Below are positions 17,527 through 27,877 of a stretch of DNA of 64,000 nt, one piece after another (positions within the stretch are counted from its first letter, which is position 1; the number at the start of each line of letters is the position of its first letter). The notes beneath the pieces were generated by a model. The model did not search any database. It was given only the letters and a program-made list of their open reading frames with translations, and was not told where the DNA came from. Source of the DNA: an uncultured Aequorivita sp. (lineage in GTDB: Bacteria; Bacteroidota; Bacteroidia; Flavobacteriales; Flavobacteriaceae); NCBI GenBank assembly GCA_937125455.1, contig CAKZLK010000003.1, forward strand, positions 1-64,000, read 5' to 3'. The position numbers and the translations under genes were made by a program.

Positions 17527-18060
17527 CTAAAAGGTATATTTAAAGTTTTTTTGGTATGCCTCCCATGCTTCGGTGGTCGTTATTTCCAAATAATCATCAG
17601 TGTGGATCATTTTAAGGAAAATCTCAAGTTGTTGTGGCGTTCTGTATCCAGGAACCGCTTGAATTAAATCTCCGTTTTCTTTAAAGAAAACAACACTTGG
17701 GTAGGCATTTACCTTTAAAGCGTGTGCAAATAAATGTTGCGAATTTCTTCCTTTTCGCGCTGGATCGTAATTGGGATTGGTATAAACAAAATCTTGGTAA
17801 TCAACCTCTTCAGTTCCCTCAGCATTGAACTTAACGGCATAGTAGTTTTTATTTACATACTCAATAACTTCTTTATCGCTAAACGTATTTTTATCGAGCA
17901 TTTTGCAAGGGCCACACCAGGTGGTGTAAACATCCATAAAAATCTTTTTGGGTTCTTTCTTTTGTGCTGCTATAGCTTCATTCATCGTCATCCAATTAAT
18001 TTCTTGGGCATGAAGGGTGCCAATAGTTAAAAGTAATACAAGTAGTAAAATATTTTTCAT
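17527..18060 (-). CDS. Secreted thioredoxin-fold protein
   Basis: 177 residues. A signal peptide (1-18, TLHA-QE) precedes a thioredoxin fold with active site TTWCGPCK (Cys49 and Cys52). The context DVYTTWCGPCKMLDKNTFSD is typical of the thioredoxin/DUF255-like group of Bacteroidota. It probably acts as a periplasmic thiol-disulfide reductase or isomerase. ATG at 18060 is chosen over the TTG one codon earlier. A terminator separates it from the POT gene upstream, so it is probably its own unit. Confidence 0.88.
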   Translation of the reverse strand: MKNILLLVLLLTIGTLHAQEINWMTMNEAIAAQKKEPKKIFMDVYTTWCGPCKMLDKNTFSDKEVIEYVNKNYYAVKFNAEGTEEVDYQDFVYTNPNYDPARKGRNSQHLFAHALKVNAYPSVVFFKENGDLIQAVPGYRTPQQLEIFLKMIHTDDYLEITTTEAWEAYQKNFKYTF

Positions 18061-18096
18061 CAAAATGTTTTTTTAAAAGTCTGTAAAATTGAAACA

Positions 18097-18124
18097 AAAA
18101 GCGTTCCATAAAAAGGAACGCTTT
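18097..18124 (-). terminator. Terminator of the DPP4-POT operon
   Basis: On the minus strand AAAGCGTTCC and GGAACGCTTT form a 10 bp stem with a 7 nt loop, followed by TTTTTG, 21 bp after the second POT gene. Confidence 0.9.
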
Positions 18125-18145
18125 ATTAATATAAAGTATTGTGTA

Positions 18146-20218
18146 TTAACGAATGCCGTGCATTAATTTTTTTAACACCGGATTTAAAAAAATAATTAGT
18201 ATTCCTGCAACAATTGGTACAATTGTGAAAATTAAGAAAAAGGTTGACAAATCATACTTTGCTGTAATATTTTCGATTTGACCTCCAAATACCGCCGCTA
18301 GTTTATTTCCTATGGCGATGGCTAGATACCACATTCCGAACATAAATGCAATCATCCTAGCTGGCACGAGTTTGGATACGTAGGACAACCCAACTGGTGA
18401 AAGACAAAGTTCACCCAAGGTATGAAACATATATGCAAAAATAAGCCATATCATACTTACTTTAACACCATCTTGAATTCCGTAAGATCCCCAAGCTAGA
18501 AGTCCAAAGCCTAAGGCCATAATAATCAATCCCAAACCATATTTCATTGCTGCAGATGGATTGTATTTGCTTTCAAACCATTTTGAGAAAAAGGAAGCAA
18601 ACGCAATAATAAAAAATGAATTCAAAATACTGAACCAAGAAACGGTAATCTCCACCTCATCATTTTTTATTTCAGATATTCGGGCCTTTATGATACCGTT
18701 ATTTTGGTCTTTTACAGCAGTATTATTTCTAGCGCTATTAAGTCTATCCGGATCAAGATACCCAAAAGCCGTTCCTTCCTTGTCTTTATTTATTATGAAT
18801 ATTTCATCTCCTACTTTAAAATCATAAGGTTCAGTTATTTTTGTTACTTGCTCTACAACCACATCAGATTCTGAAACTACATAATTTTCAGTTATTGGCA
18901 CATAGCTTACAGTAGGTTTGCCTTCAGCATCAGTAGTTGTTTTTTGAACTGCGCTATAGGTAATATCATAAGCACTTGTATTCATATCTCTATTCAACAT
19001 CCAACCAACAATACCCCACATTAAAGTAAAACAGATTACCAATACAATATTGGAGCCTGGTATTTTATAAAAAGTTTTCTTCCATAGCAGATATAACACC
19101 CAGGAAATAATACCCAGCGGAACAACGGTTAAGAGAATATTTACAATATTAAAAATCAAGGCTTGGTTTCCACTTAAAACCCTATCAACGCTATCCCTTG
19201 CAAAAATTATCAAAGAAGTAGCTCCTTGTTCAAAGCTCATCCAGAAAAAGACAGTAAAGAAAGCAAAAATGATAAAGGCTATCATTCGATCCCTTATAAC
19301 TCGAGTATATCTAGCTATTCTTCCTATAACAAGAATTAAAAATAGGAATAGGGCAAAAATTATGGCAACATACTGTCCTTCCATTGAACCCATTTGAAGG
19401 GCAGAAAACATATCAATTCCTGCAATTTTTGAAAGCGGGTCATTTAATGCGTAGCCTAAACCTACAATAGAACAAACAGTGATAAGTATTTTATCAAATG
19501 TTGTAAAAGGATTTAATTTGTTAACCTCCTCTTCTTCTTTTGTCTGGTTTTCTGGCACTTCAACTATGTCTTGTTCTCCGGGCGTTCCGCCTATTTTTCC
19601 AAATAAAGGCTTTGCCAACCAAAATTGTAAAGTTCCCAATAACATAAAAACACCTGCAAGCCCAAAGCCCCAAGACCAACCTATTCTTTCTGCAAGGTAA
19701 CCGCAAAGCATCATGCCGAAAAAAGCTCCAGCATTCACACCCATATAAAAAAGTGTATAGGCGCCATCTTTTTTCCCTTCATTGCCTTTATACATTTCAG
19801 AAATGATGGAAGTGATATTCGGTTTAAAGAAACCTGTTCCAATCACCAAAAGCGCAAGACCCAGATATAATGAAAACTCAGTTTCCAAAGCCATGGAAAT
19901 ATGCCCAAGGGTCATAATAAAAGCCCCTATTACGACGGCCCAACGATAGCCCGTTAATTTATCGGCTATAATTCCCCCAAGAATTGGGGTTATGTACAAA
20001 AGCATGGCATAGGTACCGAAAAGAGCGCCCGCATTTTCTGCTGTCCATTCCCAACCAGGATTATAGCCAATGGCTGCCATTGTAAGGAAATTGATTAAAA
20101 GAACGCGCATTCCGTAGAAAGAGAAACGTTCCCACATTTCGGTAAAAAAGAGTACAAACAAACCTCCGGGATGCCCTAAAACTTTGTCTTTAAACAGATT
20201 TTCTATATCGGTATTCAT
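18146..20218 (-). CDS. POT-family proton-coupled peptide transporter with large insert
   Basis: 690 residues of the PTR2/POT family. The proton-coupling motif TEMWERFSFYGMRVLL (26-41) lies in the first helix, and the second signature GFFKPNI follows helix 4. Compared with the 467-residue paralogue upstream there is a hydrophilic insert of roughly 120 residues (about 425-545). It begins after an additional helix pair and includes VGDEIFIINKDKEGTAFGYLDPD. The transporter should import di- and tripeptides with protons across the inner membrane. It is the third gene of a DPP4-POT-POT operon, 33 bp behind the preceding gene, and a terminator follows. The role of the insert is unknown. Confidence 0.92.
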   Translation of the reverse strand: MNTDIENLFKDKVLGHPGGLFVLFFTEMWERFSFYGMRVLLINFLTMAAIGYNPGWEWTAENAGALFGTYAMLLYITPILGGIIADKLTGYRWAVVIGAFIMTLGHISMALETEFSLYLGLALLVIGTGFFKPNITSIISEMYKGNEGKKDGAYTLFYMGVNAGAFFGMMLCGYLAERIGWSWGFGLAGVFMLLGTLQFWLAKPLFGKIGGTPGEQDIVEVPENQTKEEEEVNKLNPFTTFDKILITVCSIVGLGYALNDPLSKIAGIDMFSALQMGSMEGQYVAIIFALFLFLILVIGRIARYTRVIRDRMIAFIIFAFFTVFFWMSFEQGATSLIIFARDSVDRVLSGNQALIFNIVNILLTVVPLGIISWVLYLLWKKTFYKIPGSNIVLVICFTLMWGIVGWMLNRDMNTSAYDITYSAVQKTTTDAEGKPTVSYVPITENYVVSESDVVVEQVTKITEPYDFKVGDEIFIINKDKEGTAFGYLDPDRLNSARNNTAVKDQNNGIIKARISEIKNDEVEITVSWFSILNSFFIIAFASFFSKWFESKYNPSAAMKYGLGLIIMALGFGLLAWGSYGIQDGVKVSMIWLIFAYMFHTLGELCLSPVGLSYVSKLVPARMIAFMFGMWYLAIAIGNKLAAVFGGQIENITAKYDLSTFFLIFTIVPIVAGILIIFLNPVLKKLMHGIR

Positions 20219-20251
20219 CAGCTTTTCCTTTGGTTAGATTGTTTTTAAATA

Positions 20252-21655
20252 TTAATTAACTTTATTATGGTCTGGGTCTGCAAGTTCGAAAGGTTCGTTG
20301 TCAAGAATTTCATGTTCGTTATCTTCAGCACCATGAGTGAGTTTTTCCAATTTATTTCTAACTAACAATACCAATAACCCGAAGACTACACAGAAAACAG
20401 CTATTCCTGTAAATACGGTATATTCTCCCAAATCTGATGCAGATTCACCTAAAAGTCCAGCAACTTTATTTCCAAAACCGGTCATCGCAAAATAAACCCC
20501 CATCATTAATGATGCATATTTTAATGGAGCCAATTTTGTAATGTATGAAAGTGCAACAGGAGATAAACACAGTTCTCCTACTGTATGAAACAAATAGGCT
20601 GCAACCAACCAATACATAGCAGATGAACCATTGGCATTGTATTGCGCTGCTGCTCCAGTCATAAAGAAGAAACCAGTACCCATAATTATCAAACCTATAC
20701 ACATTTTAAAAAGTGAAGTGGAAACTTTTCCTTTCAATTTTCTATGTGCCCAATATCCGGCGACAGCTGTACCTAAAATAATAATGAAAAGTGCATTAAG
20801 GGATTGGAACCAAGAAGCAGGTACTTCCCACCCCATAAGCATCCTATTAGTTTTTTCTGACGCATAAATATTCATCAAACCGCCAGCTTGTTCAAATGCA
20901 CCCCAGAATACTATCACCAAAATAAAAGAAATGAACAATACAATCATTCTATCTTTTTCAATTTTTGAAAGCGGTCTCTTCATTGCTGCTTGTTCTTCCG
21001 GATCAATGGAATTGTTGGTATTGTTACCTACATATTTCAAATGCTTTTGTCCTGCCACATATTGAATTAAACCTAGCAACATTCCTATAGCTGCAAGACC
21101 GAAACCGTAATGCCATCCATATACTTCACCTACATAACCTACGATTAAGCTTGAAAGAAAAGCACCAACGTTTATACCAATATAAAAAATCGTGAAACCT
21201 TTGTCTCTTCTAATATCACCAGTCTTATAAAGACCACCAACCATTGTTGAGATATTCGGCTTTAGCATTCCAACTCCAGCTATAATTAGTCCAAGACCCG
21301 TGTAAAATGCCCACATTTGCTCTACTGAAAGAATTCCGTGACCAGCAACAAGTAAAATACCTCCAACTAGAACTGATTGCTTCTGACCTAAAAATTTATC
21401 CGCAATCCAACCTCCAGGAATGGAAGCTACATACACCAACATGGTATAAGTTCCGTAAAGCGAAAGCGCATCTCCATTGGTCCAGCCCAAGCCCGGGTTT
21501 CCACTGGAAGCTTCTGCTACTAAATAAAGCACTAAAATGGCACGCATTCCATAATAAGAGAAACGTTCCCACATTTCGGTGAAAAACAGTATATAAAGAC
21601 CTACAGGATGGCCAAATAATTCCTTTTGTTTTTGATATTGAAGTGCGTCTGACAT
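20252..21655 (-). CDS. POT-family proton-coupled di/tripeptide transporter
   Basis: 467 residues, typical for bacterial POT proteins. The motif FFTEMWERFSYYGMRAILVL lies in helix 1, GVGMLKPNISTMVGGLY after helix 4, and FQSLNALFIIILG and HTVGELCLSPVALSYITKLAP in the C-terminal half. About twelve membrane helices are visible, and the tail is acidic and hydrophilic. It imports short peptides with protons. It starts 28 bp after the DPP4 stop codon, so dipeptides made outside the inner membrane can be taken up by proteins encoded in the same transcript. Confidence 0.94.
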   Translation of the reverse strand: MSDALQYQKQKELFGHPVGLYILFFTEMWERFSYYGMRAILVLYLVAEASSGNPGLGWTNGDALSLYGTYTMLVYVASIPGGWIADKFLGQKQSVLVGGILLVAGHGILSVEQMWAFYTGLGLIIAGVGMLKPNISTMVGGLYKTGDIRRDKGFTIFYIGINVGAFLSSLIVGYVGEVYGWHYGFGLAAIGMLLGLIQYVAGQKHLKYVGNNTNNSIDPEEQAAMKRPLSKIEKDRMIVLFISFILVIVFWGAFEQAGGLMNIYASEKTNRMLMGWEVPASWFQSLNALFIIILGTAVAGYWAHRKLKGKVSTSLFKMCIGLIIMGTGFFFMTGAAAQYNANGSSAMYWLVAAYLFHTVGELCLSPVALSYITKLAPLKYASLMMGVYFAMTGFGNKVAGLLGESASDLGEYTVFTGIAVFCVVFGLLVLLVRNKLEKLTHGAEDNEHEILDNEPFELADPDHNKVN

Positions 21656-21683
21656 AAAATGTAGTATTAGTTAGTGTTGATTT

Positions 21684-23864
21684 TTATAAGTTCTTTTTGA
21701 TGAAATCGGTCATTAAAGTATATAAATGTAAGCGTGTATTACCTCCGTAAATACTGTGATTTTTATCTGGATAGATTCTCCAATCAAATTGCTTGTTGGC
21801 CTGCACTAATGCTTCTATTAAACGCATACTGTTTTGAAGGTGTACATTATCATCAGCACTTCCGTGAACCAGTAAAAATTTTCCTTTAAGTTTATCTACG
21901 TGAGAAAGTGGCGAATTGTTATCATAGCCGGAAGGATTTTCCTGTGGAGTCTCCATATAACGTTCAGTATAAATACTGTCATAAAACCTCCAACTAGTAA
22001 CCGGTGCGACTGCAATAGCCATTTCAAAAGTATCTGCTCCTTGGAACAAACAATTTGATGACATAAAACCACCGTAGCTCCAACCCCAGATTCCAGTTCT
22101 TGAAGAATCAATATAGGGTAATTCGCTTAGTTTTTTAGCTACTGCTATCTGATCCTGCACTTCATACTTTCCAAGTTCTTTTTGGGTCATTTTTTTGAAA
22201 TCCCTTCCCTTAAAGCCAGTTCCACGCCCGTCTACGCAGGCAATAATTATATTTTGTTCGTTAGCAAGCATTTCGTGCCAATAGTCATTGGTTCCCATCC
22301 AATTGTTAGCAACATTTTGCGAACCGGGACCTGAATATTGATACAGAAACAATGGGTATTGCTTGGTTTCATCAAAATCCAAAGGTTTTATCATATACAT
22401 ATTTAAATCTTCGCCATTAATGTTTATAGTTGAAAACTCTTTGGGTGAAATTTTATACGAAGCTAAGCGATTCTTTAAATCGTTATTATCTTTTATTTCG
22501 CGAAGCTGTTTTCCTGTTTTAGCTTCGTTAAGAGTAAAAACATAAGGTGTCTTTGAATCTGAAAAAGTATTTATGAAGTAGGTGTAGTCTGCGCTAAAAT
22601 CAGCATCATTCGTTCCTGCCTGTTGTGTCAATCGCACTTTATTTTTTCCAGAAGGCAATATGGAATACACATCGCGGTTGATGCTTCCATTTTCGGCACT
22701 CTGGTAATAAACGCGCCCAGTGTTTTGGTCAAAACCGTAATAAGCGGTCACCTCCCAAGGACCCTTCGTTACCTGGTGTAATTGCTTTCCGTCCTTATCG
22801 TATTGATAAATATGATTCCAACCGTTTTTCTCGCTAGTCCAAAAGAAACTATTGTCGTTTAGAAAAGTAAGATTGTCCGTAACATCTACATAAGCAGTAT
22901 CTTTTTCCTCTAAAATCAATTTTGAAGAGTTATTGGATACATCCACAAATACCAGATCGAGAATGTTTTGATGACGATTGGTTAATTGTACACTTAAATA
23001 ATTATTGTCTTTCGTCCAAAGTAAACGAGGCATGTAATAGCTGTTGTACTTTGAAAGATCTACCGAAGAAGTTTTTCCACTTGAAAGATCATAGAACTGT
23101 AAGGAAACCACAGAGTTATTCTCCCCCGCTTTAGGATATTTAAAGGTATCGGCAAAAGGATAAAGATTGTTGCCATAAATATCCATAGTGTATTCTGGCA
23201 CATCAGATTCATCAAACTTTATGTAAGCGAGTTTATCACCATTTAAGCTCCATTCAAAAGCACGAACAAAAGCAAATTCTTCTTCATAAACCCAATCTGT
23301 GATACCGTTAATGATGCTGTTCTTTTTTCCATCGGTGGTAATTTGCTTAGTCTCGCCAGAATTCAAATCTTTTATATAAAGATTATTTTCAAAGCCGTAA
23401 GCAATCTTGCTACCGTCATTGCTGAAAGTGGGCTCTTGTATTTTATTGGTTGAAACAAGGCTGAAATCCTTTGTTTTTATGTCATAAACATAATAAGTTC
23501 CCAGTGAGGATCTGCGATATATTTTTTGAAGCTCCGTGGAAAAAAGGATTTTAGATTCGTCTTTATTAAATTCATAGGAAATAACAAAATCAATTCCCTT
23601 TAAATCTTTGCTATTTAAAAGCGTACGCACTTTTTCCCCGCCTTTATAATCGTAAACATCAACGGTTGAAGCCTTGTTTTGTCTGTCATAATTGAGCACG
23701 GCATATTCTTTTCCATTGTTCATGGAATGTAGAACATCTAAACCTTGGGTTCGGAAAGCCCCCCCCCATATTTCTTCTAGGGTTATACTTTTTTGTTGAG
23801 CAGTAAGAGTAGGAAAGACTGTTAAAAACAGTAATAATGAAATTAGGGAGAATCGTTTTTTCAA
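21684..23864 (-). CDS. S9 family dipeptidyl peptidase IV
   Basis: 726 residues with a signal peptide (1-22, LTA-QQ). An eight-bladed propeller region (about 40-480) contains the double-Glu stretch VYEEEFAFVRAFEWS, which in DPP4 binds the substrate N-terminus. The alpha/beta-hydrolase domain has Ser in GIWGWSYGGFMSS, Asp in HGSADDNVHLQ and His in PDKNHSIYGG. The enzyme removes Xaa-Pro or Xaa-Ala dipeptides in the periplasm. It is the first gene of an operon with two peptide transporters, which supports a nutritional role. About 200 bp of AT-rich sequence with no clear promoter match precedes it. Confidence 0.95.
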   Translation of the reverse strand: MKKRFSLISLLLFLTVFPTLTAQQKSITLEEIWGGAFRTQGLDVLHSMNNGKEYAVLNYDRQNKASTVDVYDYKGGEKVRTLLNSKDLKGIDFVISYEFNKDESKILFSTELQKIYRRSSLGTYYVYDIKTKDFSLVSTNKIQEPTFSNDGSKIAYGFENNLYIKDLNSGETKQITTDGKKNSIINGITDWVYEEEFAFVRAFEWSLNGDKLAYIKFDESDVPEYTMDIYGNNLYPFADTFKYPKAGENNSVVSLQFYDLSSGKTSSVDLSKYNSYYMPRLLWTKDNNYLSVQLTNRHQNILDLVFVDVSNNSSKLILEEKDTAYVDVTDNLTFLNDNSFFWTSEKNGWNHIYQYDKDGKQLHQVTKGPWEVTAYYGFDQNTGRVYYQSAENGSINRDVYSILPSGKNKVRLTQQAGTNDADFSADYTYFINTFSDSKTPYVFTLNEAKTGKQLREIKDNNDLKNRLASYKISPKEFSTININGEDLNMYMIKPLDFDETKQYPLFLYQYSGPGSQNVANNWMGTNDYWHEMLANEQNIIIACVDGRGTGFKGRDFKKMTQKELGKYEVQDQIAVAKKLSELPYIDSSRTGIWGWSYGGFMSSNCLFQGADTFEMAIAVAPVTSWRFYDSIYTERYMETPQENPSGYDNNSPLSHVDKLKGKFLLVHGSADDNVHLQNSMRLIEALVQANKQFDWRIYPDKNHSIYGGNTRLHLYTLMTDFIKKNL

Positions 23865-24064
23865 AGTGTTAAAATTTTGCTACGCCAAGTTTACTAATTT
23901 TTTGTGAAAGTTGGGGCGGTTTTTTTGTTAAATAAGCCTTTGAACCGTCATTTAACAGGAATAACAAATAGTTACAATGTCTAACAAATTGTACACTATT
24001 GACAAAGCGTAAGCTAAGCATTATAAAATATTTCTTACACGCAAAGAAAATTAAGGAGATTACA

Positions 24065-24979
24065 CTAATCCCGAACCAAAGGCATGGTGGTACAACGAAG
24101 CAAACCTTCCTGCTTTGAAATTTCAGCATATGGAACCTCTTCTACAGTAAAGCCTTGCTCGTGCAACCATCGGTTGAGTCTTGTAAAATTTCGTTCTGAA
24201 ATAACGACATCTGGTGAAATAGAAAATATATTACTGTTCATATTATACATTTCCTGTTTGGTTATATGGAAACAATTTTCCTTTCCGAAAAAGTTCACCA
24301 ACCATTCATATTCTTCTTTAATCAAAAAACCTTCTTTATGTATGATAGCCTTCCCTTTTCCCAAAGGCTGAAAACAACAGTCTAAATGAAGTGCATTTTC
24401 ATCTGCAATGGTATTGCTTTTTTTAAGATTAAAAGATTTCACCTTTTTATGAGGAAACAATTTTTGAAGATGCTTCACAGCATTCATGTTTGTACGTGCA
24501 GTAATGAAACTTGGATAGTCTTCACCATAATACGTTCCCACAAAAATATAATCGCCCCAAGGCATAACATCACCACCTTCAATATGAGCGTTTTCTGGGA
24601 ACTCAATGATTTTTGAAGGATCAATTTGGTTAATTACATGCTCAATTGCCTCAATTTCCATGGAACGATCCTCAAGAATATTGGCAATAATAAATTTGTC
24701 TTCAATAACAAAAGCGATATCGCGAGAAAAAATTTGGTTGTAATCTTTTATTGAATGGGGCCTATAAACCTTTACATCGTATTTTTTAAAAACAGCAGCC
24801 ACGGCTTCCATTTCCAAAACCATATCTTCATCTTTGGGATACGTTCCTGCCTTAATATGCTCTGCAGATTTTGGATCATAAGCATTCTCAAGCTTTGGTA
24901 CCGGACCATTGCTATCTGCGCGCCCCAATACTACAGCACGCAATCTTGAAATCTCGTCATTGATATTTAAATTGATCAT
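24065..24979 (-). CDS. DDAH/arginine-deiminase-fold hydrolase
   Basis: 304 residues of the guanidino-group-modifying (pentein) fold. Visible active-site elements are FSRDIAFVI (about 85-93), HIEGGDVMPWGDYIF (about 133-147), a His in ADENALHLDCCF and the C-terminal nucleophile Cys296 in EGLLRCTTMPL. Length and Cys position fit dimethylarginine dimethylaminohydrolase or glycine amidinotransferase relatives rather than 400-residue arginine deiminase. The substrate (methylarginine, arginine or another guanidine compound) cannot be read from sequence. It follows gltA on the same strand after a terminator, so it is probably transcribed on its own. Confidence 0.85.
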   Translation of the reverse strand: MINLNINDEISRLRAVVLGRADSNGPVPKLENAYDPKSAEHIKAGTYPKDEDMVLEMEAVAAVFKKYDVKVYRPHSIKDYNQIFSRDIAFVIEDKFIIANILEDRSMEIEAIEHVINQIDPSKIIEFPENAHIEGGDVMPWGDYIFVGTYYGEDYPSFITARTNMNAVKHLQKLFPHKKVKSFNLKKSNTIADENALHLDCCFQPLGKGKAIIHKEGFLIKEEYEWLVNFFGKENCFHITKQEMYNMNSNIFSISPDVVISERNFTRLNRWLHEQGFTVEEVPYAEISKQEGLLRCTTMPLVRD

Positions 24980-24989
24980 ATAGCAAATA

Positions 24990-25020
24990 TAAAAAAAGCA
25001 CCTCGATACGGAAGTGCTTT
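24990..25020 (-). terminator. Terminator of gltA
   Basis: On the minus strand AAAGCACTTC and GAGGTGCTTT form a stem with one G-T or mismatch position and a 5 nt loop, followed by a run of T, 22 bp after the gltA stop. Confidence 0.85.
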
Positions 25021-25042
25021 CAAATATATTAAAAAATAGTTT

Positions 25043-26329
25043 TTATCTTTTTTCAACAGGCATAAAATCTCTGTGGGTTTCGCCAACGTAAATTTGACGA
25101 GGACGCCCTATAGGTTCTTTATTAAGACGCATTTCTCTCCACTGTGCAATCCAGCCAGGCAAACGACCAAGTGCAAACATTGGTGTAAACATTTCAACAG
25201 GAATGCCAAGGGCACGATAAATAATCCCAGAATAGAAATCTACATTTGGATAAAGTTTTCTATCCACAAAATATGGATCTTCCAATGCTTCTTTTTCAAG
25301 TGCCTTTGCAATGTCTAAAATTTCATCTTCAATTCCCAAGTTCTCCAAAACATCATCCGCAGCTTTTTTAATGATTTTTGCACGTGGGTCAAAGTTTTTA
25401 TAAACCCTATGCCCAAAGCCCATTAAACGGAAAGGATCATTTTTATCCTTAGCTTTTGCCATAAATTTCTTGGTGTCACCACCATCTGCTTTAATCGCTT
25501 CAAGCATTTCGATAACAGCCTGGTTGGCACCTCCGTGAAGTGGCCCCCACAATGCTGCAATACCAGCAGAAATAGAAACAAAAAGTCCTGCGTGTGACGA
25601 ACCAACAATACGAACAGTTGATGTAGAACAATTCTGTTCGTGGTCTGCATGAAGAATCAATAATTTATCCAACGCCTCTAAGACAGTTTCGTTAGTAATG
25701 TACTCACCACTTGGTTTTTTGAACATCATTTTCAAGAAATTGTCTACATACCCCAAAGAATCTCCACCATAATCCAATGGAAGTCCCATACGTTTCCTAT
25801 ATGTCCAAGCTGTCAAGACTGGGAATTTCCCGAGAATCTTCACAATGGCTTTATACATATCTTCCTCGCTGTCCACATTTACCGATGAGGGATTAAATGC
25901 TACCAAAGCAGAGGTTAAAGAAGACAAAACACCCATAGGGTGTGCAGCCTTAGGAAAACCGTCCAAAATTCTTTTTACATCTTCATCAACGTGCGATTGT
26001 GCCTTGATATCAGTATGAAATTTATTGAGTTGTGTTTCAGTGGGCAATTCACCAAAAATAAGCAGATAGCAAACCTCTAAGAAATGTGCCTTTTCAGCAA
26101 GTTCTTCTATGGCATACCCACGATAACGCAAAATTCCTTTTTCTCCATCCAAAAATGTAATTGCACTTTCGCAAGCACCCGTATTTTTATATCCTGGATC
26201 GAGTGTAACGACTCCACCGGTGTCGCCACGAAGGCTTTTTATATCTATCCCTAATTCATTTTCAGTTCCTTCCACAATGGGAAATTCGTATTTTTTACCG
26301 TCTATCTCGAGGGTTGCCATCTTTGCCAT
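25043..26329 (-). CDS. gltA: Citrate synthase
   Basis: 428 residues, the size of hexameric type II citrate synthases. Catalytic motifs are HADHEQNCSTSTVRIVGSS (first active-site His), WGPLHGGANQAVIEML (second His) and GFGHRVYKNFDPRA. The C-terminus is ALGRLPGWIAQWREM. It condenses acetyl-CoA and oxaloacetate at the entry of the TCA cycle. It lies behind carA and eno on the minus strand, but each of the three has its own terminator, so they are neighbours rather than one operon. Confidence 0.97.
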   Translation of the reverse strand: MAKMATLEIDGKKYEFPIVEGTENELGIDIKSLRGDTGGVVTLDPGYKNTGACESAITFLDGEKGILRYRGYAIEELAEKAHFLEVCYLLIFGELPTETQLNKFHTDIKAQSHVDEDVKRILDGFPKAAHPMGVLSSLTSALVAFNPSSVNVDSEEDMYKAIVKILGKFPVLTAWTYRKRMGLPLDYGGDSLGYVDNFLKMMFKKPSGEYITNETVLEALDKLLILHADHEQNCSTSTVRIVGSSHAGLFVSISAGIAALWGPLHGGANQAVIEMLEAIKADGGDTKKFMAKAKDKNDPFRLMGFGHRVYKNFDPRAKIIKKAADDVLENLGIEDEILDIAKALEKEALEDPYFVDRKLYPNVDFYSGIIYRALGIPVEMFTPMFALGRLPGWIAQWREMRLNKEPIGRPRQIYVGETHRDFMPVEKR

Positions 26330-26465
26330 AAAATATATGTGTATTTTTTAATTTATTCTGAAATGCTAAATTACAAAATCTCAAGCAATTTTGTTAACAT
26401 TTGTCCGCCTGCATAGGTTAAAAAATCCTTAAATAATGGGTTATAGAGCGGATTTTTCAAAAATA

Positions 26466-26493
26466 AAAAAACCCCATCGTAGATAGGGTTTTT
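26466..26493 (-). terminator. Terminator of eno
   Basis: AAAAACCC and GGGTTTTT arms with an inner ATC/GAT pairing flank a 4 nt loop, just after the eno stop on the minus strand. A and T tracts lie on both sides. Confidence 0.88.
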
Positions 26494-26510
26494 AAATTAG
26501 TAATTTAAAA

Positions 26511-27809
<1,299 letters not shown>

Positions 27810-27839
27810 TTATTTGAACTTAATTATTTAATATTTAAA

Positions 27840-27872
27840 AAACCTGACAAGTTTTGGAAACCTGTCAGGTTT
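27840..27872 (-). terminator. Terminator of carA
   Basis: AAACCTGACA and TGTCAGGTTT form a perfect 10 bp stem with a 13 nt loop, 6 bp after the carA stop. On the minus strand a short T run follows. Confidence 0.88.
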
Positions 27873-27877
27873 AGATT

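Noticed and set aside
18146..21655. Two POT genes as one broken gene
   Set aside because: Each has its own complete helix-1 motif and full transporter length, so they are paralogues.
23869..24129. Minus-strand frame of 86 codons between the DDAH-like gene and DPP4
   Set aside because: It overlaps the DDAH-like C-terminus in another frame, has many Cys and Phe residues with no signal or domain pattern, and no convincing start region.
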